19,403 bases of DNA from NCBI GenBank assembly GCA_045646525.1, contig JAZRKX010000055.1:1-19403 (forward strand). Direction: 5' to 3'. The stretch comes from RGIG8748 sp045646525 (GTDB lineage Bacteria > Bacillota > Clostridia > UMGS1810). The position numbers and the translations under genes are program-made. This document shows, piece after piece, positions 5,646-13,111 of the stretch (its first letter is position 1; every line of letters begins with the position of its first letter). The notes under the pieces are model-generated. The model saw nothing but the letters and a program-made list of their open reading frames with translations. It ran no database searches and was not told the DNA's origin.

Positions 5646-6578
5646 TTACTTAAGTTCGTCACAAGTTACAAATCTGTAGCCTGCATCGTGAAGAATCTTA
5701 CTCATAAGGTAAACCTTTTCGGGAGTATCGGGCTGATATGCAAGATAATCTTCGTAGTAGTACTGCTCGTGTGTAGCCACACCTATGTATTCGTGGCCTT
5801 TTGCTATAAGCTCATTAAGCTTTTCTTCGATTTCCTTTAAGGAATAGAGGTTGAGGCAGGGACCACCGCTAAGTTGTCTGTAGCCGAGATTTAATTCCTT
5901 ATCCTTTATAGAGGCGTTTTTCCATCTGCAGGGCTCGAATTCTTCGGAGGAAACATGGTTGTAACCGCAGATAGAAGCGCGGATTCTTACATCGTTTGTC
6001 GGTCTTGTAAAGAGCATGGTTTCGGGCTGTCTGTTCTGCTTAAGTCTTGCTGCGTGACCGTAAGGGAGCTTGCTCTCGTCACCGTCGAATTCCCACTTAT
6101 CGCCTACAGAGGGGGATACAAGTCTTATACCGCAGTCAACAAGTGCTTTGCATGCTTCCTTACTTAAGGGGAGCCAATGTGTGCAAAGAACATCTGCATA
6201 CATGCCGGGACCTGCAAATCTTTCTACTTCTTTTTCTATTGTCTTGAAGTTGTCATACACATCCTGATATGTAGCATTTACATAAGGATAGTCGGGGGAT
6301 TCCTGCTTTGCATGGTATGCAAGGCGGAGCCAATCCTTGTTTGCCTGAAATTCGTCCTTGTAGGTATCGGGCATTTCGGAAAGGGTGAACTCATCGTTTC
6401 CATAGAAAAAGTCTGTTCTGTAGAAAAGATTGAGCTGAACAGTAAGACCGTTGTCATCGTGTGCTCTCTTTAACATCTTCATATAGTCGTTGTCAAAGAT
6501 AGATGCGGGCTTCTGTCTTGCGATGTCTCTCATTACCCAGATAACATCATCGATAAAAAAGTAACTTAATTTTTCCAT
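5646..6578 (-). CDS. Polysaccharide-deacetylase-like protein (310 aa)
   Basis: Looks like a cytoplasmic protein of the carbohydrate deacetylase / (beta/alpha) barrel superfamily; there is no signal peptide. The start FFIDDVIW (Asp10-Asp11) fits the first-strand acidic motif of NodB-like enzymes. LAYHAKQESPDYPY (His89) followed by LCTHWLP (His134) resembles the metal-histidine motifs of the WbmS-like subgroup. VATHEQYYYEDY (His270) is the likely late catalytic histidine. The residue roles are inferred by resemblance. AAGGAG lies 10 nt before the ATG, and the gap to the M20 gene upstream is 21 nt, so they are co-transcribed. With a peptidase/amidohydrolase in the same operon, the likely job is trimming an N-acylated sugar or amino compound; the substrate is unknown. 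Confidence 0.7.
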   Translation of the reverse strand: MEKLSYFFIDDVIWVMRDIARQKPASIFDNDYMKMLKRAHDDNGLTVQLNLFYRTDFFYGNDEFTLSEMPDTYKDEFQANKDWLRLAYHAKQESPDYPYVNATYQDVYDNFKTIEKEVERFAGPGMYADVLCTHWLPLSKEACKALVDCGIRLVSPSVGDKWEFDGDESKLPYGHAARLKQNRQPETMLFTRPTNDVRIRASICGYNHVSSEEFEPCRWKNASIKDKELNLGYRQLSGGPCLNLYSLKEIEEKLNELIAKGHEYIGVATHEQYYYEDYLAYQPDTPEKVYLMSKILHDAGYRFVTCDELK

Positions 6579-6599
6579 TTCTTGTCAACTCCTTAAAAA

Positions 6600-7931
6600 T
6601 TAAAGACGTACTTTTGCATTTCCGTCGTTAGTATACTCTATTCTTTCACCGCTGTCAACAAGGCTATCCATAAAATCAAGATATGCCTGCTTGGTGGGGA
6701 AAAGAGGCTTATATTCTTCTACTATTTTCTTTGCTCTCTTTGCTCCGTCTCCCAAAAGTATAAGAAGCATTGCCATCTGGAGCTTGGCACTTCCTATACA
6801 AGCATCTGCAGGATTTGCTACAAAGTTGTCTGCGCCGTGACCTGTACCCACTCTGCCTCCTGCATAGGGGTGTACAACAGGCATTACTGCACTAAGGTCG
6901 CCCATGTCGGTACTGCCCGAGCCTATACCCTCAAGGTAACTGAACTCTTTATCGGGGAGTGCCATCTTGGCAGCTTCCAGAGTCACCTTTATAAGCTCCT
7001 TGTCATTTTTGAGGGGCGCATAACCGGGGAAGTCGTTTATGTCTATATTTGCACCGAGCGAAAGTGCAGAACCCACGAGTGCTCTGTTTACTTTCTTGTT
7101 GGCTTCTGTCATACCCTCAAATGATGCACTTCGTACATAGCTTTCCAGAGTGGTACTGCCGGGAATGGCATTTACCATGGCACCGCCCTCGGTAATGATG
7201 GGGTGCACTCTTACGATATCCTTTTCCTGGAATGTTTCGCGGATTGCATTTATGGCATTAAGACCGTTTGATGCCGCATATAGTGCATTTATGCCGTTCC
7301 AGGGTGAGCCGCCCGCATGGGAAGCCTTGCCCTTGTAGGTAATCTTCTTTGCCATACAGCCCACAGAGCCGTCCTTTACACAGAACTGTGTTGCGGAGTG
7401 TACCATAAACGCAAGGTCTACATCGTCAAAGTATCCGCGGGAGAGGAACTCGCCCTTACCGCCGAAATACTTTATGATGCCCTGCCTTTTAAGCTGGCTT
7501 CTGTAGTCGATTTCCAGAAGCTCCTCGGCAGGTACTGCACAAAGCTTTATCTTTCCGCAGAATTTATCAAGTACGCCTGGCTCTTTCAATGCCGCAGCAA
7601 TACCTATAAGCGCCGCACCCTGTGTATGATGTCCGCAGGCATGAACTGCGCCTGTTTCGGGATTGCACTCGGGATGCTGAGGACAGATAACCGAGTCAAG
7701 CTCACCGAGAATGAGCACCGTAGGACCGGGTCTGCCTGTATCCGCTACTGTATAGAAACCTGGTATGTTGCCCGCAAGCATGAGCTGATAGCCGAGGCTT
7801 TCAAAAACCTCCTGCATGTACTTGGAGGACTTTACCTCCTTAAAACCTGTTTCGGGGATTTTCCACAGATATCTCTCCGAATCAAGTATGAGTTTTTCGT
7901 GCTTTTCTACTGCCTTTGCAAGTAACTCCAT
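6600..7931 (-). CDS. M20 family metallo-amidohydrolase (443 aa)
   Basis: Full-length M20 peptidase/amidohydrolase of the AbgB/HipO-like kind, which cleaves N-acyl or aminoacyl amides with two metal ions in the cytoplasm. The motifs are in order: GELDSVICPQHPE (76-88), HACGHH (97-102, metal-binding Cys99 and His101 type), PAEE (134-137, catalytic and metal Glu), MVHS (His178), the ASHAGG dimer/lid motif (203-208), GSTDMGD (339-345) and GTGHG (His365). The lid domain covers about residues 190-305. The start overlaps the stop of the upstream paralogue in TAATG, so the two are translationally coupled. It is 76% identical to that paralogue over the shared first 126 residues. The exact substrate (p-aminobenzoyl-glutamate, N-acetyl amino acid or other) cannot be told from sequence alone. 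Confidence 0.9.
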   Translation of the reverse strand: MELLAKAVEKHEKLILDSERYLWKIPETGFKEVKSSKYMQEVFESLGYQLMLAGNIPGFYTVADTGRPGPTVLILGELDSVICPQHPECNPETGAVHACGHHTQGAALIGIAAALKEPGVLDKFCGKIKLCAVPAEELLEIDYRSQLKRQGIIKYFGGKGEFLSRGYFDDVDLAFMVHSATQFCVKDGSVGCMAKKITYKGKASHAGGSPWNGINALYAASNGLNAINAIRETFQEKDIVRVHPIITEGGAMVNAIPGSTTLESYVRSASFEGMTEANKKVNRALVGSALSLGANIDINDFPGYAPLKNDKELIKVTLEAAKMALPDKEFSYLEGIGSGSTDMGDLSAVMPVVHPYAGGRVGTGHGADNFVANPADACIGSAKLQMAMLLILLGDGAKRAKKIVEEYKPLFPTKQAYLDFMDSLVDSGERIEYTNDGNAKVRL

Positions 7932-8353
7932 TATAATCTCACCTTCGCATTTCCGTCTTTTGTATATTCTATTCTGCCGCAGAGGTCATCTAATACACCC
8001 GGTTCCTTTAGTGCCGCCACAATTCCCACAAGAGCCGCACACTGCGCATTGTGTCCGCAGGAGTGAACTGCTCCTGTTTCTCTGTCGCACTCGGGATGCT
8101 GAGGACAGATTATGGAGTCAAGCTCGCCCATTATAAGTACGGTAGGTCCCGGTCTGCCTGTATCTACTACTGTATAGAAGCCCGGTATATCGCCTGCAAG
8201 TGTAAGGTCATAGCCTAAATCTTCGAATGTTTCCTGCATGTATTTGGAGGTTTTTACCTCCTTGTAGCCTGTTTCTGGATTGTTCCATATATATCTTTCG
8301 GAGTCCAAAATCAGCTTGCGGTATTTATCCACCGCGTTTAGTAATTTTTGCAT
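7931..8353 (-). CDS. Internally deleted M20 paralogue (140 aa)
   Basis: Residues 1-126 align without gaps to residues 1-126 of the downstream M20 enzyme (96 identical by my count), and 127-140 (RIEYTKDGNAKVRL) align to its last 14 residues (13 identical). Exactly 303 residues (909 bp) are missing, in frame. The product keeps GELDSIICPQHPE and SCGH but has no PAEE, ASHAGG, GSTDMGD or GTGHG motifs, so it cannot be a normal amidohydrolase. It still has an intact frame, a strong promoter (8417-8445) and the TAATG junction to the full gene. It may be a decaying duplicate kept as a translational leader, or a small protein that pairs with the full-length enzyme. The ribosome site is weak (GGGTGA). 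Confidence 0.85.
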   Translation of the reverse strand: MQKLLNAVDKYRKLILDSERYIWNNPETGYKEVKTSKYMQETFEDLGYDLTLAGDIPGFYTVVDTGRPGPTVLIMGELDSIICPQHPECDRETGAVHSCGHNAQCAALVGIVAALKEPGVLDDLCGRIEYTKDGNAKVRL

Positions 8354-8377
8354 AAAATCACCCGCTTATTATATTGA

Positions 8378-8403
8378 AGCACACGAAGATAACCCCGTGT
8401 GCT
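8378..8403 (-). promoter_or_regulatory. Leader hairpin upstream of the M20 genes
   Basis: AGCACACG (8378-8385) and CGTGTGCT (8396-8403) make a perfect 8-bp stem with a 10-nt loop near the 5' end of the M20 transcript. No T-run follows on minus. It could stabilise the mRNA or bind a regulator. Confidence 0.4.
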
Positions 8404-8416
8404 CTAAAGCAAGTTC

Positions 8417-8445
8417 ATTTTACCATTCTGATACCGCAAAGTCAA
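8417..8445 (-). promoter_or_regulatory. Promoter of the M20/deacetylase operon
   Basis: Minus strand: -35 TTGACT (8445-8440), 17-bp spacer, -10 TAAAAT (8422-8417). The leader would be about 55 nt. Confidence 0.8.
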
Positions 8446-8453
8446 TGCATTAT

Positions 8454-8495
8454 CGGATTTTTCCATGATAAAATCGGATTTTTCCATGATAAAAT
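8454..8495. repeat. 21-bp direct repeat, two copies, upstream of the M20 promoter
   Basis: CGGATTTTTCCATGATAAAAT occurs twice head to tail (8454-8474 and 8475-8495) with no mismatch, starting 9 bp upstream of the -35 box. Each unit carries an imperfect dyad on minus (CGATTTT-ATCATGG-AAAAATCCG). The position fits an activator or repressor site; a recent tandem slip is the simpler alternative. Confidence 0.75.
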
Positions 8496-8536
8496 CGTCT
8501 CTGTTTTTTGTAATTTATTCCCAGTAAAGAAGTGTG

Positions 8537-8590
8537 ATACCTTTGCCTTTTCTCTTTTTTCTTTCTAAACCCCGCATATTTCATAGCGGA
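8537..8590 (-). repeat. Partial copy (5' arm) of the structured hairpin element
   Basis: This segment aligns end to end with 251-305, the 5' arm of copy A read on minus, with about 7 differences in 54-55 positions. It includes TTTGCCTTTTCTC and CCCGCATATTTCA. The P3/P4 core and the 3' arm are missing, so the nested fold cannot form. It occupies the space between the clpC stop and the M20 promoter, and no convincing clpC terminator is visible in 8591-8632. Confidence 0.6.
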
Positions 8591-8632
8591 CGAAAAGGAA
8601 ACATGAGGAACATGCACAGTCTTGCCCGCAAT

Positions 8633-11056
8633 TCAAGATAAAATCTTTACGTTGCCATCATACCCCACTATAATCTTTTCCTTATCCTTAAGCTCTCCGC
8701 CAAGTATGGAGTCGGCAAGGAAGTCCTCGACCTGCGACTGTATTGCGCGCCTTAAAGGTCTTGCTCCGTACACATCGTCATAGCCCGCCTCTGCCAGATG
8801 GTCTGTAAGTTCAGGTGTGAATTCTACATTGTAGCCAAGCGACGCCATTCTCTTTTTGAGAGAAGAAAGCATGATGCCCGCAATCTCTTTTATCTCCTCG
8901 CTTGTCAGTTTTCTGAACACTATAATCTCATCTATACGGTTTATAAGTTCGGGGCGGAATACCTCTTTAAGTTCGCCCACAACCTTTGCCTTGGCAGACT
9001 CATAATCCGCATCGGCACTCGTCTCCGCAGAGCCAAAGCCAAGCGACATTTTTGCCTTTTCGGTTATAAGTCTTGCTCCCACATTTGAGGTCATTATTAC
9101 AACGGTGTTCTTAAAGTCCACGCGTCTTCCCTGCGAATCTGTGAGTATGCCGTCCTCCAAAATCTGCAAGAGGATATTAAACACATCGGGATGCGCCTTT
9201 TCTATCTCGTCAAAAAGCACCACGGAGTATGGCTTGCGTCTTACCTTTTCGGTAAGCTGACCGCCCTCCTCATAGCCCACAAATCCGGGTGGCGAGCCTA
9301 CAAGGCGGGATACATTGTGCTTATCCATATACTCACTCATGTCTATGCGGATTACGGCATCCTCATCACCAAATACCGCCTCTGCAAGCGCCTTACAAAG
9401 CTCGGTCTTACCCACTCCTGTAGGTCCTAAGAATATAAACGAGCCTGTAGGTCTCTTGGGGTCCTTGAGTCCCGTTCTTCCCCGTCGGATTGCCTTGGAT
9501 ACCGCCACAACCGCCTCGTTCTGACCTACTACGCGTTTATGGATTATCTCTTCCATGTTCTTAAGGCGCTCCTCTTCCTCGCCCGCGAGCTTGCGTACGG
9601 GAATGGATGTCCAGTCGGTTATAACATCGCAGATTTCGTCCTCGGTAATGCAAAGCTCCTCTTTGGAATTTGTCTTTTCCCACTTTGACTTTTTGTCAGA
9701 AAGCTCACTGCGCAGAGCTTCCTCTTCGTCTCTTAAGCTTGCCGCCTTTTCAAAATCCTGATTCTCTATGGCGTTTCGCTTGTCCGAGGATACGGTCTCA
9801 AGCTTTTCCTCAATTTCCTTTATGTCGGGCGGTGCGGTAAATGCCTTCATGCGCACCTTGGATGATGCCTCGTCGATAAGGTCTATAGCCTTGTCGGGCA
9901 GGAAGCGGTCGCTTATATATCTGTCCGAAAGCTTTGCCGCGCTTTCTATGGCGCTGTCTGTTATGGTTACTTTATGGTGGTTTTCGTACTTTTCTCTTAT
10001 GCCCTTAAGGATTTCTATAGTTTCTTCAACGGTGGGCTCGCCCACATTTATCGGCTGAAATCTTCTCTCTAAAGCGGCATCCTTTTCTATATTTTTTCGG
10101 TACTCATCGAGAGTGGTGGCTCCGATTAACTGAAGCTCGCCCCTTGCAAGAAGCGGTTTTAATATGTTTGCCGCATCCATGGCGCCCTCTGCCGCACCTG
10201 CACCAACAAGGGTGTGCACCTCATCTATAAAGAGGATTATATTTTTGTTCTTCTTTACATCATCTAAAGCCGCTTTTATTCTCTCCTCGAATTCGCCTCT
10301 GTACTTGGTGCCTGCTATCATGCCCGAAAGGTCGAGGGAATATATTCGCTTGCCTTTTAAAATTTCGGGTATTTTGCCCTCGGCAATCTTGAGCGCAAGT
10401 CCCTCTGCAACCGCTGTCTTTCCCACACCGGGCTCACCTATAAGACAGGGGTTGTTTTTTGTTCTTCGGGAAAGAATCTGCACTACCCTTTCTATCTCCT
10501 TGTCTCTGCCGATTATGGGGTCAAACTTTCCCTCTTCTGCAAGACGGGTAAGGTCGGTGGCAAATTTCTCTAAGTTTTTGGAAGATGCGCCTTTGTGTGC
10601 CGATGAATTTGCACTATGGCTTTCGCCCATGCCCGATACTGACTCGGATGATGCTCTTGAAAAATCGAAGTCCAAATCCCTTAATATCTTTGCGGCTACG
10701 CTCTGCCCCTCGCGAAGTATTGCCGTGAATATGTGCTCGGGCTCAATTAAAAGCGAGCCGTCCTTCTTGGCTTCGTTGAAGCTTATTTCCAGTATAGCTC
10801 TGGTGCGCGGGGTTATGGGAAGCGCCTGATTTGGATTTACCTTGCCGTTTGGAGCATTGTACTGTGTTATCTTGGCGATTACGCTGTCGTAATCTACACC
10901 TGCCTGCTCCATGACGGCTGACGCCTGTGTAGAGGCATCTCTCAATATACCTGCCACTATGTGCTCTGTTCCCACATAGTTATAGCCGAGCTCTGCAGCT
11001 ATATCGTGAGAGAGTCTTAATATCTTACGCGATACATCAGAAAATCTTGAATCCAT
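8633..11056 (-). CDS. clpC: ATP-dependent Clp protease ATPase ClpC (807 aa)
   Basis: Hsp100 unfoldase that feeds McsB-marked (phospho-arginine) proteins to ClpP. The N-terminal double Clp_N repeat covers about 1-145. AAA module D1 carries Walker A GEPGVGKT (207-214) and Walker B ILFIDEVH. The coiled-coil M domain contains a UVR motif (ENQDFEKAASLRDEEEALRS). AAA module D2 has Walker A GPTGVGKT and Walker B VVLFDEIEKAH, and a C-terminal D2-small domain ends the protein. Length is normal for ClpC (about 810). The start follows GAGG by 8 nt and lies 3 nt downstream of the mcsB stop, so it is translated with mcsB. As last gene of the CtsR regulon operon it should be heat-inducible. Confidence 0.98.
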   Translation of the reverse strand: MDSRFSDVSRKILRLSHDIAAELGYNYVGTEHIVAGILRDASTQASAVMEQAGVDYDSVIAKITQYNAPNGKVNPNQALPITPRTRAILEISFNEAKKDGSLLIEPEHIFTAILREGQSVAAKILRDLDFDFSRASSESVSGMGESHSANSSAHKGASSKNLEKFATDLTRLAEEGKFDPIIGRDKEIERVVQILSRRTKNNPCLIGEPGVGKTAVAEGLALKIAEGKIPEILKGKRIYSLDLSGMIAGTKYRGEFEERIKAALDDVKKNKNIILFIDEVHTLVGAGAAEGAMDAANILKPLLARGELQLIGATTLDEYRKNIEKDAALERRFQPINVGEPTVEETIEILKGIREKYENHHKVTITDSAIESAAKLSDRYISDRFLPDKAIDLIDEASSKVRMKAFTAPPDIKEIEEKLETVSSDKRNAIENQDFEKAASLRDEEEALRSELSDKKSKWEKTNSKEELCITEDEICDVITDWTSIPVRKLAGEEEERLKNMEEIIHKRVVGQNEAVVAVSKAIRRGRTGLKDPKRPTGSFIFLGPTGVGKTELCKALAEAVFGDEDAVIRIDMSEYMDKHNVSRLVGSPPGFVGYEEGGQLTEKVRRKPYSVVLFDEIEKAHPDVFNILLQILEDGILTDSQGRRVDFKNTVVIMTSNVGARLITEKAKMSLGFGSAETSADADYESAKAKVVGELKEVFRPELINRIDEIIVFRKLTSEEIKEIAGIMLSSLKKRMASLGYNVEFTPELTDHLAEAGYDDVYGARPLRRAIQSQVEDFLADSILGGELKDKEKIIVGYDGNVKILS

Positions 11057-11059
11057 GTA

Positions 11060-12073
11060 CTATACCTCACTTTCTAATACACTGCGGACAGTTTTTGCCC
11101 TTAATATATCTCTTTCCCTCGGGTCGTCGGTGCCGTTTGCAAGATGATCCGGCGAGGTTTCCACCATGAGTTTATTTAATGTTTTCGGCTCTATGCCCTC
11201 TACAAGACCAAGCGATATTCCCATGCGCACATTGGAAAAAAGTGTGAGCAGCTCCTTGGTGGAAAGAAGCCTTGCTGTTTTAAGTATACCCACAGAACGC
11301 ATTATCTTATCCTCCAATGCGGCAGTATCCTGACGGAGAAGCGCCTGTCTTAATTCACGCTCTTTGGATATGAGCTCGTTTACTACATCATTCATTCTTT
11401 CGGCTATTTCCTTTTCGGACACACCGAGTGTCATCTGATTTGAAATCTGGAAAAGGTATCCCGATGCCTTTGACCCCTCACCGTACATACCCCTTACGGT
11501 TATGCCAAGCTTGCCCAGTGCGGCAAAAAGGCTCTCCGCCATATTGGATTTGCAAAGCGCAGGCAGGTGCATCATGCACGATATCCTCATGCCTGTGCCC
11601 GCATTTGTAAGACAGCTTGTAAGGTAGCCGTACTTGGTATGAACTGCGTAGTCCAGCTTTTGTGCCATGCATTCGTCGAGATTTGAGATTATCTCGTACG
11701 CCCTCTGACATTCAAAGCCTGCAAATATTGCCTGTATTCTTATGTGGTCTTCTTCATTTACCATTACAGAAAGGCTCTCGTCTGCACCAAGGAAAAGTGC
11801 GGATGGTTTTGTCTGTCTTGCAAGATTGGGACTTATATAACGCTTTTCCACAAGCTTTTGAAGCTCCAAAGAGTCGGTAGAGAGTATATCCGTCCTCGTA
11901 AAACCGAGATTTGCATCCGACAGGGCGGTCTCTACGGTCTGTATTACTTTTTTTGCATCGTCTTCTGTAATTCTGCACGGAAAGGGTATGCCCTTTAAGT
12001 TTCTTGCAAGGCGGACTCTTGTGCTTAATACTATATCGTTCTGAAAGCCTGTATCATCATACCATTTAGCCAT
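11060..12073 (-). CDS. mcsB: Protein-arginine kinase McsB (337 aa)
   Basis: Guanidino-kinase-fold enzyme that phosphorylates arginines on misfolded proteins and on CtsR, marking them for ClpCP. Visible motifs are STRVRLARN (17-25), RQTKPSALFL, the signature NEEDHIRIQ, and GTGMRISCMMHLPAL of the ATP-binding/catalytic core. The C-terminus (RERDILRAKTVRSVL) matches the region of the phospho-arginine allosteric pocket. The start MAKWYD is preceded by GGAGG and overlaps the mcsA stop by 8 nt. A longer frame extends upstream into mcsA but has no separate ribosome site. It is slightly shorter than the Bacillus enzyme (363). Confidence 0.97.
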   Translation of the reverse strand: MAKWYDDTGFQNDIVLSTRVRLARNLKGIPFPCRITEDDAKKVIQTVETALSDANLGFTRTDILSTDSLELQKLVEKRYISPNLARQTKPSALFLGADESLSVMVNEEDHIRIQAIFAGFECQRAYEIISNLDECMAQKLDYAVHTKYGYLTSCLTNAGTGMRISCMMHLPALCKSNMAESLFAALGKLGITVRGMYGEGSKASGYLFQISNQMTLGVSEKEIAERMNDVVNELISKERELRQALLRQDTAALEDKIMRSVGILKTARLLSTKELLTLFSNVRMGISLGLVEGIEPKTLNKLMVETSPDHLANGTDDPRERDILRAKTVRSVLESEV

Positions 12074-12566
12074 TTTCCCTCTCCTCCAGTTCCTTAATTT
12101 TGTCGCGGATGGAAGCGGCATCCTCATAGCGCTCGTCTATAATTGCTTTTTTAAGCTCTTCCTTTAAAGATGCAAGCTCGTTTTGTCTTTCTATCTTCTT
12201 GCCCGCCTCACCGCCAAGGGTACCTTTGTGCGTGGTGGACGGCTGAATCTGCGAAAGCGAGTTTTCTATAATGTTTCCGAATGCATCATAGCAGGCATCA
12301 CAGCCCAGAAGACCGCTTCTGCGGAACTCATCGTAGGTTGTGCCGCACGCTTCGCAGCGGGAAAACGCTCGGGACGAAGCTGCCGTCTTGGGTACGGATA
12401 TAAAATCATTTAAAATGCTTCCTATATCAAAAAAGCTCTCAGCTTTACCCATATATCCCAAAGCCTGCGCACAGGCGGTACACAGGTGATGCTCGGTCTT
12501 GGCTCCGCCTATAATCTTCTTATAATGAAACTGTGCATTGTTCTTGCCGCAATTTGTACATAGCAT
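12066..12566 (-). CDS. mcsA: McsB activator McsA (166 aa)
   Basis: Zinc-binding adaptor that activates McsB and binds CtsR. Four CxxC pairs are present, C3/C6, C29/C32, C71/C74 and C89/C92, enough for two zinc sites. The C-terminal UVR motif (LKKAIIDERYEDAASIRDKI, about 138-157) gives contact with ClpC/McsB. Start choice: ATG at 12566 lies 9-10 nt after AAGGA and gives MLCTNCGKN, like other McsA proteins. An in-frame TTG at 12572 is too close to the ribosome site. It is 14 nt downstream of ctsR and overlaps mcsB. Confidence 0.95.
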   Translation of the reverse strand: MLCTNCGKNNAQFHYKKIIGGAKTEHHLCTACAQALGYMGKAESFFDIGSILNDFISVPKTAASSRAFSRCEACGTTYDEFRRSGLLGCDACYDAFGNIIENSLSQIQPSTTHKGTLGGEAGKKIERQNELASLKEELKKAIIDERYEDAASIRDKIKELEERENG

Positions 12567-12580
12567 AATCAATCATCCTT

Positions 12581-13030
12581 TCAAGCAAATAATAGAAGCA
12601 GGTTTTTAAATATATCTGCCCTTACTCTGTTTCTTAAGGTGCCGTCACTTATTGCAGATAGCGCACCCGACGAGCAGGCGGTCATGATAATCTTTGCCTC
12701 GGGAGCAGCTATGACTTCATTAATATAGAGTGAATTTACTATGGCTTCTACGGTCATTATATCCACACCTTGACCGATTGTATTCAAGGTGTGCTCTATA
12801 ATATTTCTGCCCGACAAATCCACACGGCTTATCTTTACATATCCGCCGCCTCCGCGTCTGCTCTCTACGGTGTATCCGCGCTCGGTGGTAAATCTTGTGG
12901 AGATAACATAGTTTATCTGAGAGGGCACGCAGTTGAAGTACTGCGCAAGCTCGTTGCGCTTAAGCTCGACGCTCTCCTTGGCGGTAAGAAGCTCCATTAT
13001 GAAGCTCTCTATAGAGTCGCTTATATTCAT
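12581..13030 (-). CDS. ctsR: Heat-shock repressor CtsR (149 aa)
   Basis: Dimeric winged-helix repressor of class III heat-shock genes (clp, mcsAB and its own operon). The N-terminus SDSIESFIMELL and the DNA-binding segment VPSQINYVISTRFT are typical. The tetraglycine wing RRGGGGY (58-64), whose arginine is the McsB-sensitive residue in known CtsR proteins, is intact. The C-terminal domain (about 75-149) is the dimer/McsA-interaction part. AGGAGG lies 8 nt before the ATG; the longer in-frame ORF upstream runs through the operator and was rejected. It is the first gene of ctsR-mcsA-mcsB-clpC. Confidence 0.97.
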   Translation of the reverse strand: MNISDSIESFIMELLTAKESVELKRNELAQYFNCVPSQINYVISTRFTTERGYTVESRRGGGGYVKISRVDLSGRNIIEHTLNTIGQGVDIMTVEAIVNSLYINEVIAAPEAKIIMTACSSGALSAISDGTLRNRVRADIFKNLLLLFA

Positions 13031-13050
13031 GGGGATAACCTCCTGGTTCT

Positions 13051-13073
13051 TTTGACTTTGACTTTCTTTGACT
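13051..13073 (-). promoter_or_regulatory. CtsR operator (three heptads)
   Basis: On minus, AGTCAAA (13073-13067), then GAA, then AGTCAAA (13063-13057) is the CtsR consensus direct repeat with its 3-nt gap. A third AGTCAAA (13057-13051) follows at once, sharing one base. The site lies just downstream of the -10 box and overlaps the expected transcription start, so the operon is autorepressed. Confidence 0.9.
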
Positions 13074-13082
13074 TTCAAGCGC

Positions 13083-13111
13083 ATTATAACTCACTTTTAA
13101 CGATTTGTCAA
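13083..13111 (-). promoter_or_regulatory. Sigma-A promoter of the ctsR operon
   Basis: Perfect consensus on minus: TTGACA (13111-13106), 17-bp spacer, TATAAT (13088-13083). Such a strong promoter is usual where a repressor sets the level. Confidence 0.95.

Noticed and set aside
8454..8495. CRISPR array
   Set aside because: Only two units and no spacer between them; it is a plain tandem repeat. No array was seen anywhere in the window.
12073..12127. Longer start for McsB
   Set aside because: It overlaps mcsA further and has no ribosome site; MAKWYD with GGAGG matches the family.
13030..13084. Longer start for CtsR
   Set aside because: The extension is encoded by the CtsR operator itself and lies at the transcription start; the ATG at 13030 has AGGAGG.
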